NCBI RefSeq assembly: GCF_050942215.1
Contig: NZ_CP192056.1
Location: 1,798,001-1,862,000, forward strand
DNA length: 64,000 nucleotides
Direction: 5' to 3'
Source of the DNA: Sphaerimonospora sp050942215
GTDB taxonomy: Bacteria > Actinomycetota > Actinomycetes > Streptosporangiales > Streptosporangiaceae
Shown: positions 45,444 through 52,688 of the stretch, in pieces
Layout: every line of letters begins with the position of its first letter
Numbering within the stretch: position 1 is the stretch's first letter
Position numbers and translations under genes: made by a program
The notes under the pieces: generated by a model
Databases searched by the model: none
The model's input: the letters and a program-made list of their open reading frames with translations, nothing else
Told to the model about the DNA's origin: nothing

Positions 45444-45803
45444 GGTAGGACTCCGATGGATCAGGGCAGGCCGTAGCGGATTCTGATGCTCCGGGCCTGG
45501 TCCTCGCTGACTTCCGGCGGTGTGCCGGCCAGCGCCCGTCGAAGGTCGGACAGGATCGCGTCGGCGCAGCCGCTGACACGGGTGCGGTGGTGAGTGAGCT
45601 GCTCATCGAATCGCTTGGCGGCCGGCCCCTTCCACACGCCGCCCTGGTGGAACGTCCGGAACTGGGTCTCGATGCCCTTCTCGATCTCTGCGAGCATCGG
45701 CTCCGCCGTACGCAGCGCGTCGCGCAACGCCAGATAGAGCGGATTGGGCACCAGTACGGCCATGCCGTGATCAGTCCTTCGTAACCGACGGGGTCTTCGG
45801 GGA
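45444..45803. repeat. 360-bp direct repeat, copy 1
   Basis: It matches 48362-48721 over 360 bp with two mismatches seen by eye (C/T near 45510 and G/C near 45650). It covers the whole WXG100-like gene and the last ~10 codons of the lipoprotein gene. Sequence identity stops abruptly on both sides. Confidence 0.9.
45461..45763 (-). CDS. WXG100-like protein, copy 1
   Basis: A 100-aa helical protein with the WXG motif WKG at residues 44-46 (in GGVWKGPAAKRFDEQL), the length and position expected for ESX/type VII secreted proteins. It lacks a clear C-terminal YxxxD/E secretion signal. It differs from copy 2 at a single residue (Gln40 here, Glu there). The upstream gene is the remnant of a lipoprotein, so this copy has lost its module partners. 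No ESX membrane or ATPase gene is in the window. Confidence 0.7.
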   Translation of the reverse strand: MAVLVPNPLYLALRDALRTAEPMLAEIEKGIETQFRTFHQGGVWKGPAAKRFDEQLTHHRTRVSGCADAILSDLRRALAGTPPEVSEDQARSIRIRYGLP

Positions 45804-45936
45804 CGTCGCTTTCAGCGAGGGAGCAGCGGAGGGAGCGCTGACGCCGCTGAACAGTTTCGGCGCGATCAACTTGGCCAGTGCCAGCACATCGGCCGCGTTA
45901 TCCCTCCCCTTGACGCCGGTCTCCAGCTCTATGACC
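45771..45936 (-). pseudogene. C-terminal remnant of the lipoprotein gene (copy 1)
   Basis: The segment GRDNAADVLALAKLIAPKL aligns with the intact lipoprotein (GRDHAADVAALMKLIGPKL) and both end SPKTPSVTKD. It is cut off at its N-terminal side by the left end of the IS element at about 45934, so the signal peptide and first 130 residues are missing. Confidence 0.72.
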
Positions 45937-45944
45937 TGAGTTGG

Positions 45945-46396
45945 CTCAATTTGGTGCGCACCTTCGGGGCTGCGGATCTGCTTGAGGGCGTCGCGTAGGT
46001 CGGCGGGCGGGGGGTCGGCGGTGGTTAGGACATGGTTGCCGGCTTGGATACGCACGGTGCGGACGAACCTCTTGATCGACCATCCAGTTGTGCTTCGACC
46101 CACCGGCCGACCGCCAGGGCGGCGAACACGATCGTCAGGTGCGCGTCGATGGATTCGCGTTTGTGGTGGTAGATCGGCCGTGCTTTGAGGTCGTGCTTGC
46201 TCATCCGGAAGGACTTTTCGATCTCGAACAGCCGATGGTAGGAGCTGATGACGAACTCGGCGGTGATGGGCGTCCCGCCCGGGCGGGCGGCGAGATTGGT
46301 GATGTAGTCCTCCAGCCCGGCCAGGGCTTTGGCTTGTCCATCAGCTCGGTGTTGACGCTCTTGGTGGCGCCGAACCCCAGCGCCTGGTAACCGCGT
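45945..46396 (-). pseudogene. transposase C-terminal fragment (IS1634-like)
   Basis: The fragment reads SYHRLFEIEKSFRMSKHDLK, then RPIYHHKRESIDAHLTIVFA, matching the C-terminal domain of IS1634/IS4-type transposases. A frameshift follows ALAVGRWVE, and the end GWSIKRFVRTVRIQAGNHVL continues in another frame. It is non-functional. Confidence 0.8.
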
Positions 46397-46538
46397 CATC
46401 GGCCGGCTGCTTTTCTACTCCGGCGTCCGGATCGCCGAGCTCGTCGCTCTGGACGACGACGGTGTCTCGATCAACGAGGCTACCCGCACCCTCAAGATCG
46501 GCCGCTCCACCGCCTACGCGGTACTCGTGGAGTGCTGA
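46395..46538 (+). pseudogene. recombinase scrap: tyrosine-recombinase piece joined to an HTH piece
   Basis: A 48-codon open frame reads GRLLFYSGVRIAELVALDDD, typical of a tyrosine recombinase around its first catalytic Arg, then in the same frame GVSINEATRTLKIGRSTAYA, typical of a serine-recombinase C-terminal HTH. Neither domain is complete and no start is present. Confidence 0.6.
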
Positions 46539-46675
46539 CCAGCGGTTGTCCCCCGCATCCCGCTCCTGTCCTTGGGACCCTAGCGAGATCATTATCATCG
46601 ATATAACGGCTGCCCGCCGGTTCCCCAACCCGAAGCTGGCGGCAAGGGCTCGCTGGGTTGTGGGTATACCACGCG

Positions 46676-47206
46676 TCAGGCCGGCGCTGGGCTGGTTGGT
46701 GCCGTCGGGTGCCCGGGATCGTCGCGGTGGAAAATCGCCAGGAGGGCGAACCAGGCCAGGATCATGATTCCGGCCGGGCGCAGGATTTCCTCAGCGAGAA
46801 GGGTGCCGACGAAGGAGTAGCCGGCGAGCCAGACGCCGGTGATGACGCCGACCACGCGGACCGGCCAGGAACGGCTGACCAGGGAACTCGCCACAATCCA
46901 GACGCCGGCGAGGACGTGGCCGCCGAGCCGGACCGCCCAGGCTGTGTCGTACTCGATCGCGTTGATCATCAGGATGCCGGCGAGTACGTCGAGTGCCACC
47001 CAGCCGTAGCCCGCGGCTTTGGCCCAGGGCGCCGCCTCCAGGCGTGATACCAGAAAGAGGATCGAGAGGTGGAAGAAGACACCCAGGTATTCTCCCCACG
47101 CTACCTCCGGGTCCGTGAAGAAGGCGATCACGGCAGGGAGGAACAGAAGGAGGGGTAGTAGCGCCACCAGGCGCAGGCTGGCGTAGTGCCGCCGAGGATC
47201 GAGCAT
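46676..47206 (-). CDS. multi-pass membrane protein of unknown function, divergent from marR
   Basis: A 176-aa protein with about five helices and a short Pro/Ala C-tail; the second half contains HVLAGVWIVASSLVSRSW. No family is recognised. It is divergent from the MarR gene with 63 bp between, so it is the likely regulated partner. It lies inside the split IS element. The ATG at 47206 is used. Confidence 0.68.
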   Translation of the reverse strand: MLDPRRHYASLRLVALLPLLLFLPAVIAFFTDPEVAWGEYLGVFFHLSILFLVSRLEAAPWAKAAGYGWVALDVLAGILMINAIEYDTAWAVRLGGHVLAGVWIVASSLVSRSWPVRVVGVITGVWLAGYSFVGTLLAEEILRPAGIMILAWFALLAIFHRDDPGHPTAPTSPAPA

Positions 47207-47263
47207 CGGGGAAGTCCTTTTATATCGAGCCGTCTGGTCGGGTCGAACACTAGAGAAGAAGGT

Positions 47264-47277
47264 GTTGATATGTCAAC
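47264..47277. promoter_or_regulatory. candidate MarR operator overlapping the start codon
   Basis: GTTGA-TATG-TCAAC (47264-47277) is a perfect 5-bp inverted repeat with a 4-bp centre that includes the ATG of the MarR gene. Such a site would let the protein repress itself and its divergent partner. Confidence 0.45.
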
Positions 47278-47908
47278 AGTTGGGCCGGGTGAGGCGACCG
47301 AGCTGTGGTTGCGATGGAAACGCGCCCATGAGATGGTCCGTGCCGCCGTCATCGCCGAAACCACCGCGGCGTCCGGCGTCTCCGAGCCGGAATTGAGCGT
47401 CTTGGCCTGCCTGCACGAGTCCGGCGGGAGTCTGCGGCAGAACGCTCTCGCCGCCGCCCTCGGCTGGGACCGGACGCGGCTGTCGCACCTGCTGACCCGG
47501 ATGGCCGACCGCGGCTATGTGGCCCGCGACAAGGTTCCGAACGGGATGGAGGTCGGGCTACGCCCGGCAGGCAGGCACATGATCGACGCGACGTTGCCGA
47601 CACTGGAGACGGCCACCCGACGTCACCTGCTGGACCGGCTCGGCCCGGACGACGCCAAGACGCTCAAGGCCCTCATCGATCGCCTCCTGTCCGGCGAAGG
47701 GGCGGCAGCTGAGGCCAAGGCCGGGGCGCCCGACGCGGGGGCCGAGAAGGGTCGGCACCCCTCCCCGGCCACCGTCATGCGCGTGCTCCGCGACCACGAC
47801 ACCAGCATCGCCGAGCTGGAGGCAGGAGCCGACGACGCGAGTAACGACCGTAGTCCCTTGGCGGTACCCGAGCCGCAAGCTGTCCTTGGTCATGATCCAA
47901 AATCTTGA
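47270..47908 (+). CDS. MarR family transcriptional regulator
   Basis: The 212-aa protein has a MarR winged-helix domain (residues about 40-115: LSVLACLHESGGSLRQNALA, ALGWDRTRLSHLLTRMADRG, YVARDKVPNGMEVGL). The remaining 90 residues are an unusual Ala/Asp/Glu-rich tail. The ATG at 47270 has GAAGAAGG 8 nt upstream. It lies within the IS element and is divergent from a membrane protein gene, with a GTTGA/TCAAC operator on its start. Its ligand is unknown. Confidence 0.85.
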   Translation: MSTVGPGEATELWLRWKRAHEMVRAAVIAETTAASGVSEPELSVLACLHESGGSLRQNALAAALGWDRTRLSHLLTRMADRGYVARDKVPNGMEVGLRPAGRHMIDATLPTLETATRRHLLDRLGPDDAKTLKALIDRLLSGEGAAAEAKAGAPDAGAEKGRHPSPATVMRVLRDHDTSIAELEAGADDASNDRSPLAVPEPQAVLGHDPKS

Positions 47909-47995
47909 TCAGACGGAGACCTCGGTCGGAGGGCTCCTGAGTTATCGCAGCCCACGGGCATATCCGATGAAAATTTCTTCATTGCCACTGGACTC

Positions 47996-48252
47996 CCGTG
48001 TTCCATCCGCGAGCTGACGATCTCCAACGGCCTGCCCGCCGCCGTCCCATCTTCCAGGCCCGTGTCCAGCTCTTGCTGGCCGGCGACCAGCCGCTGACGC
48101 GCCACCGCCTTGAGCGTCTCCAACTCGGCGTCGTCGTGCACCGACCCGACGTGCTCGATCTACCGGGATCCGCGGCGGGAGGAGTAGACGATCTGCACCG
48201 CCCGAGCGCCTGAGGCCGTCTTCACCGTCCGCACGTATGGAGACACGGCCAC
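47996..48252 (-). pseudogene. transposase N-terminal fragment (IS1634-like)
   Basis: It reads PYVRTVKTASGARAVQIVYS, then an in-frame TAG (48162-48160), then IEHVGSVHDDAELETLKAVA and RQRLVAGQQELD, the N-terminus of IS1634-like transposases. After SSRMEH similarity stops at about 47996. It is broken both by the TAG and by the missing middle. Confidence 0.8.
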
Positions 48253-48361
48253 CAGAGTAGAGACGTGATCGACTTAGTGCGCACTTTTCGCCGCTCCCGA
48301 TGGGAAACCACGAGGTCAGCGTCTTGCACTCAACCCTGATCTTGAAACGTGAGCCAAGTCA

Positions 48362-48721
48362 GGTAGGACTCCGATGGATCAGGGCAGGCCGTAGCGGATT
48401 CTGATGCTCCGGGCCTGGTCCTCGCTGACTTCCGGTGGTGTGCCGGCCAGCGCCCGTCGAAGGTCGGACAGGATCGCGTCGGCGCAGCCGCTGACACGGG
48501 TGCGGTGGTGAGTGAGCTGCTCATCGAATCGCTTGGCGGCCGGCCCCTTCCACACGCCGCCCTCGTGGAACGTCCGGAACTGGGTCTCGATGCCCTTCTC
48601 GATCTCTGCGAGCATCGGCTCCGCCGTACGCAGCGCGTCGCGCAACGCCAGATAGAGCGGATTGGGCACCAGTACGGCCATGCCGTGATCAGTCCTTCGT
48701 AACCGACGGGGTCTTCGGGGA
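48362..48721. repeat. 360-bp direct repeat, copy 2
   Basis: This is the partner of 45444-45803, offset 2,918 bp, same orientation. The right IS end abuts it at 48364. Confidence 0.9.
48379..48681 (-). CDS. WXG100-like protein, copy 2
   Basis: A 100-aa WXG-type protein (Trp44-Lys45-Gly46) encoded last in a three-gene operon: 696-aa protein, lipoprotein, WXG protein, with only 7 nt between the lipoprotein stop and this start. It is identical to copy 1 except Glu40. WXG100 proteins are usually exported by an ESX/type VII system and often form helical hairpin dimers; that system is not in the window, so its export here is inferred. Confidence 0.75.
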   Translation of the reverse strand: MAVLVPNPLYLALRDALRTAEPMLAEIEKGIETQFRTFHEGGVWKGPAAKRFDEQLTHHRTRVSGCADAILSDLRRALAGTPPEVSEDQARSIRIRYGLP

Positions 48722-49276
48722 TGGGCCGGTGGGGTCGACCACCTTGAGCAGTTTCGGTCCGATCAGCTTCATGAGCGCCGCGACATCGGCCGCGTGGTCT
48801 CGCCCCTCGGCTCCCTGCGTCAACTCCACGATGAGGTGTGCTTCGCCGCGGGCGAGGACCGCATGCCCGTCGTCGTACTCGTCGCCGGGGTTCCTGGAGT
48901 AGTAGCCGTTGGTTCCCGGAGCGATCTCCGGCAGAGGGGTGGCACCCTGCTGAAGATGATCCTTAACTATGGCTTCTCCCCCGAGTGGGAGTAGCACGAT
49001 CGACAGCAGGGTACGGTGCTCGCCGTCGCTCCGGCGGACCAAGCAAGATCCGTCGCCGTTCGAGGGGGTGAGATCGAAGGACCCGGAGAACTGCGGTTCG
49101 TGCACCCCGGTCATCAGCTCGACCGCTCTGAGTGGAATGTGATCGCAGATGTAGGGTGGGGCGGCGACCGTCGGCAGCGGGGTCAGATCAGCCTTCGCTT
49201 CCTCACGCTGGCAGGCGGTGACCATGCCCAGGGCAAACGCCAGCGTCGCCATTACGGCAACTCGCTTCGTCGTCAT
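48689..49276 (-). CDS. lipoprotein of the WXG100 operon
   Basis: A 195-aa protein with a lipoprotein signal: basic start, hydrophobic stretch and lipobox VTAC with Cys22. The mature part has conserved spots (ICDHIPLRAVELMTG, LVRRSDGEHRTL) and Cys pairs, and ends SPKTPSVTKD, shared with the broken copy 1. It lies between the 696-aa gene (4-bp ATGA overlap) and the WXG gene. Export to the outer face of the membrane is inferred; function unknown. Confidence 0.78.
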   Translation of the reverse strand: MTTKRVAVMATLAFALGMVTACQREEAKADLTPLPTVAAPPYICDHIPLRAVELMTGVHEPQFSGSFDLTPSNGDGSCLVRRSDGEHRTLLSIVLLPLGGEAIVKDHLQQGATPLPEIAPGTNGYYSRNPGDEYDDGHAVLARGEAHLIVELTQGAEGRDHAADVAALMKLIGPKLLKVVDPTGPSPKTPSVTKD

Positions 49277-51363
49277 GATGAGAACTTGTCGAAGGCGCGG
49301 GAGTAGGCCTGATTGAGCTTGAGCATGAACTGACTCCAGCGTTTTCCCGAGTAGCTTTCGCTGTTCATCCAGCGCCGGTACGCGTCGTACCGCCGCTCCC
49401 TGTCGGGGAGACCAGGGGTGGTTTTATCGATCATCTCGTCCCTGCTCATGAGCGTCCGGCCATCGTCCTTGAGGAAGTTGCTGGGGTTGTCGCGGGGATC
49501 GTCCCCCTTCTTCAGGCCCTCCAGCGATGCCCAGGGGTGTGTTGGGCCGGGTGAGTCCGACGGACCGAACAGGTCGTGCTTCAGAAAGGCCTGGACAGCC
49601 AAGTCCCGCATGATGCTTTCGTTCTTGCGCACGGTCGCGTTGGCCTCGTCGGTGGCCTGATCCTTCGAGTGACCCTTGAGACTGTCCTCGATCATGCCGG
49701 TCCACGCGCCGACGACGCCGGCCGTGATCGGCCAGGCGGCCTTCTGCGGAATGGCCAGCGCGCTGTTCAGTGTTCCGGTCAGGATCTTGGCATTTCGCTC
49801 CTGCCGCTCGTCGAGCTCCTTACCCTCTTCGATCTTGGCCAGCCCCGCTGCATTCGTGATAAAGCCGAACCCCCAACCGATCCACGTGGCTTCCGTGCGC
49901 AGTGCCATGTCTCCCTGCCCGGCCGCCATTTTCGCGGCACCGTGGTCGAGGATGCGCCCGGCGAACGCCGTCTGGGCGGCCATGACGGCGGCGAACGCCT
50001 TGGCGTCCCCGAAGGCTTCCTGCGCCACCTTGCTCAGCTGGCCCCTCTCGAACCTCGGGCCCCACAGGGGCGGACCGGGGATGTCGACCTGGTTGATGTG
50101 CGTGACGCCGGGCGCCGTCTCGTCTCCCTGGTATACGACGACCCGGTTCACGTCGGCGATGTATGCGGCGAGAACGTTGGCGGTGGTGGTGTGCGGCACG
50201 AATGAATCGGGGGGCGCCTTCGTCCTTATCCGCTCGGCCTGCAGGTGAACGAACTCGGAGGCGAGCTTGGCGGACAGGTAGCCGCAGGAGGGTTCCTCGG
50301 GCGAGCCGTCGTGGTCGCGGAAGGTGAGCATGGCGGCCTCAAGAGCCGTACCCAGCGCCTTACCCTCGTCGGGCATGGCTCGCTCGGTCAGGAAGTGCTT
50401 CAGCGCGGTGGGATCGCCGGTGAAGAAGTCCTGAGCCGCCGCGGCGTCACGGCTGAGCGCCTTCATGAGGGGCACCATAGGGTCATGCTCGGCGTCGATG
50501 GGGAGCTTCGACATGCTTCGATCCCAGGCGTCGATCTTCCTGGCGGTCGACACCAGGAAAGCGTTGCCGAACTTGCCGTGTTCGAGTGCCCGCGAGATCG
50601 CGTAGACCTCCTTCCGGCCGCCGGCGAGGCCGGAGGTGAGCCCGTCCCGCCAGGTCGTGCTCAAGCGTGAACTCGCGGTGCCGAGGGTCTTGCCGAGGGC
50701 GGTCTGCACCCGCTGCACGTTCTTGTCGCCCTCGCGGCCGACGGTCTCGGTCATCAGCCCGCGGAACGCGACCGGGCCCAGGGCGTTCATCAGCGCGAGC
50801 GCGAACGTGGGGTCCCCCATCCGCTTCTCCAGCGCGGCCACGGTCGTGTCGTCGACCTCTCCGGCTTCGGCGGCGTCGGTCAGCCTGCTGATCGCCGCGT
50901 AGACGTCGGGATCGTGGGCGGCCTTGCCGTACAGCTCCTCGTCGAAGCCCGTCATCCCGGGGGCGTGGCCCGCGGAGGATGCCGCCCACTCGGTCTGCTC
51001 GGCGCGGATCGTCTCGCTGCGGCGCCGCAGGTCCGGGCGGGTGGTCGCGATCCAGCCCTGTGCCTCGCGTAGGACGGCGAGCCGGGAGGTGTCCAGGTCG
51101 AGTCGCTGCAGCATGCGGCGGAGTCGCGGTTCGTCACGGCCGAGCGCGGCCTCCACCCGGCCGAGCCCCTTCTCGAACGCATCCATCGCGGTGGGGTCGA
51201 TCCCCGAGTAGCCTCCCGCCGCGAGGTCAGGTGGCGGAGCCTTCGGCCAGTTGTCCGAGGGCGTGGACGGGGTCGGCGGGGAGCCCTGCGGCGGTTGGGC
51301 CAGGGGCGGGGGAGTCGCTCCCGGGCTGGGCGACTCGTGGGGACTGTACGACGAATCGGTCAT
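49273..51363 (-). CDS. large WXG100-operon protein (DUF6571-like)
   Basis: A 696-aa protein with a Pro/Ser-rich N-terminus (about 40 residues) and an otherwise helical body; a hydrophobic stretch near residue 540 (AAWPITAGVVGAWTGMIE) may be a membrane or channel helix. It resembles large actinobacterial proteins found beside WXG100 genes, which databases group as DUF6571; this is from memory and tentative. The ATG at 51363 opens the operon. A secreted or envelope-associated partner for the WXG protein is the most reasonable role. Confidence 0.62.
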   Translation of the reverse strand: MTDSSYSPHESPSPGATPPPLAQPPQGSPPTPSTPSDNWPKAPPPDLAAGGYSGIDPTAMDAFEKGLGRVEAALGRDEPRLRRMLQRLDLDTSRLAVLREAQGWIATTRPDLRRRSETIRAEQTEWAASSAGHAPGMTGFDEELYGKAAHDPDVYAAISRLTDAAEAGEVDDTTVAALEKRMGDPTFALALMNALGPVAFRGLMTETVGREGDKNVQRVQTALGKTLGTASSRLSTTWRDGLTSGLAGGRKEVYAISRALEHGKFGNAFLVSTARKIDAWDRSMSKLPIDAEHDPMVPLMKALSRDAAAAQDFFTGDPTALKHFLTERAMPDEGKALGTALEAAMLTFRDHDGSPEEPSCGYLSAKLASEFVHLQAERIRTKAPPDSFVPHTTTANVLAAYIADVNRVVVYQGDETAPGVTHINQVDIPGPPLWGPRFERGQLSKVAQEAFGDAKAFAAVMAAQTAFAGRILDHGAAKMAAGQGDMALRTEATWIGWGFGFITNAAGLAKIEEGKELDERQERNAKILTGTLNSALAIPQKAAWPITAGVVGAWTGMIEDSLKGHSKDQATDEANATVRKNESIMRDLAVQAFLKHDLFGPSDSPGPTHPWASLEGLKKGDDPRDNPSNFLKDDGRTLMSRDEMIDKTTPGLPDRERRYDAYRRWMNSESYSGKRWSQFMLKLNQAYSRAFDKFSS

Positions 51364-51941
51364 TCGGGCCGGACTCCCGGGATGTCGATGGCACGCGACA
51401 ACTCAGGCGGCAAGATTATTTACGATCATCCTGTTCGTAAACATATCCGTCAGATCCGGTATGACCGGATCGGTTGTCGCCGGCTTCCTCCCATGCTCCG
51501 GCCCACGCGACTGTCGGGGTAGAACCTTCGCCACCTGCTGCTCCAACAGAATCGCGGCCGGGCCGTCCATCGACCTCGACGGCGCCGGCCCCGGGGACGG
51601 CCGAGGCCCGGCGATCTGCCGCGCGCTCTCGATGAGTCGGAGAACGCCCTGCGGCCCTCGCCGTCGTACCCGCAGGCTCCGCCTCCTGAGGTTCATGGCC
51701 GGCCTCTTCGACCGGCGGAACCGATCCCGCGTTCACTCAGAGCGTGATCGAGGTCCGTCTTCGGCTCCGGGCCACCCGCCATGGGGGAGGAACCGGGACC
51801 GCGGCCGTTCGGCTGAGCATCATGCAGGTCACGAAGGCGGCCGCGGAGTGAAACGGCGGAGCGTGACACGGTGATCACTTTTCCTTGACTGTGATCTCTG
51901 ACCGGAGAACTGATCAAATATCAAACTAGCTGTGGAATGGC
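51364..51941. other. gene-free spacer between the WXG operon and the methyltransferase gene
   Basis: Several Arg/Pro/Gly-rich frames exist on both strands (for example 51403-51696 on the minus strand) but none has family similarity or a good start. AT content rises after 51870 toward the promoter at 51942. No gene is called. Confidence 0.45.
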
Positions 51942-51971
51942 TTGACTTTGCCCGGTGTGGACCCCTATTTA
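51942..51971 (+). promoter_or_regulatory. sigma-70-type promoter of the methyltransferase operon
   Basis: TTGACT (51942-51947), an 18-nt spacer and TATTTA (51966-51971) lie about 37 nt before the start at 52008. This is a close match to the housekeeping consensus. Confidence 0.7.
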
Positions 51972-52007
51972 AGAGAAGGTAAAGACAGCTGATCAGTGGC
52001 GGCGAGG

Positions 52008-52673
52008 ATGACAATCGAATCAGGGTCGGGCGGTCTCGGTCACGAGTACCGGGTGCTCCAGGCTGAGGCGTTCAATCGCATCGGCTCGCGGTATGACGAG
52101 GCCTTCCCCCACAAGGACGGTCAGGTCGCCGCCGGCGAATGGATGATCAAGCAGCTCAAGCCGGGCGCCCGCGTCCTCGACGTCGGCTGCGGCACCGGGT
52201 CGCCCACGGCACGGCAGTTCGCCGACGCCGGATGCGAGGTCGTCGGCATCGACATCTCGCCCGTGATGCTGGATCTGGCCAGGCAGAACGTTCCCGTGGG
52301 CACGTTCCTGGAGGTCGACGTCCTCGACCTCGACACATCGCTCGGCACGTTCGACGCCGTGGCGGCCTTCTTCAGCCTCCTCATGCTGCCCCGCGCCGAG
52401 ATCGGCAAGGCGCTCGCCAACCTGCGCACGGTGCTCGCGCCCGGCGGCCTGCTCTCGCTGAGCATGGTGGAAATCGACCTCGACGACGTTCCTTTCCAGT
52501 TTCTCGGCGCCCCGGTCCGGGTGACCGGATATCTGCGCGACGAGTTGCGCGAGGTCGTCGAGGCCGCCGGTTTCACTGTGCTCTCACAGAATCACATCTC
52601 GTATGCCCCGGCGACCACCCAGGCCCCGCCGGAAATCCAGCTGTTCCTCAATTGCCGCAGCGACGGATTCTGA
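52008..52673 (+). CDS. class I SAM-dependent methyltransferase
   Basis: The 221-aa protein has the AdoMet motif I VLDVGCGTGSPTARQFAD (residues about 52-69), the acidic residue after strand 2 (VVGIDISPVML) and FDAVAAFFSLLMLPRAE for motif IV. No substrate-specific element is seen. The ATG at 52008 has GCGAGG just upstream; a GTG at 51996 is the alternative. A SpoIIE-type phosphatase gene starts 15 nt after the stop, so they are co-transcribed from the strong promoter above. Confidence 0.84.
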   Translation: MTIESGSGGLGHEYRVLQAEAFNRIGSRYDEAFPHKDGQVAAGEWMIKQLKPGARVLDVGCGTGSPTARQFADAGCEVVGIDISPVMLDLARQNVPVGTFLEVDVLDLDTSLGTFDAVAAFFSLLMLPRAEIGKALANLRTVLAPGGLLSLSMVEIDLDDVPFQFLGAPVRVTGYLRDELREVVEAAGFTVLSQNHISYAPATTQAPPEIQLFLNCRSDGF

Positions 52674-52688
52674 ACGGCGGGATGACCC

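Larger units (their letters stand above)
45934..48364. mobile_element. degenerate IS1634-like element with interrupted transposase and cargo
   Basis: The ends are imperfect inverted repeats: ACCTGAGTTGGCTCA (45934-45948) and TGAGCCAAGTCAGGT (48350-48364), 14 of 15 matching. The transposase N-terminal part (47996-48252) and C-terminal part (45945-46396) lie on the minus strand in the right order, but about 350 codons between them are replaced by a recombinase scrap, a membrane-protein gene and a MarR gene. No target-site duplication is evident because the flanks differ. Confidence 0.68.

Noticed and set aside
44635..45606. A 323-codon minus-strand frame through doxX, with a similar one at 48330-48524
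   Set aside because: It is antisense to doxX, and its similarity to the second frame comes from the 360-bp DNA repeat.
51251..51917. Possible genes between the WXG operon and the methyltransferase
   Set aside because: Frames conflict between strands, are Arg/Gly/Pro-rich, and none has a start with a ribosome-binding site or a recognisable domain.
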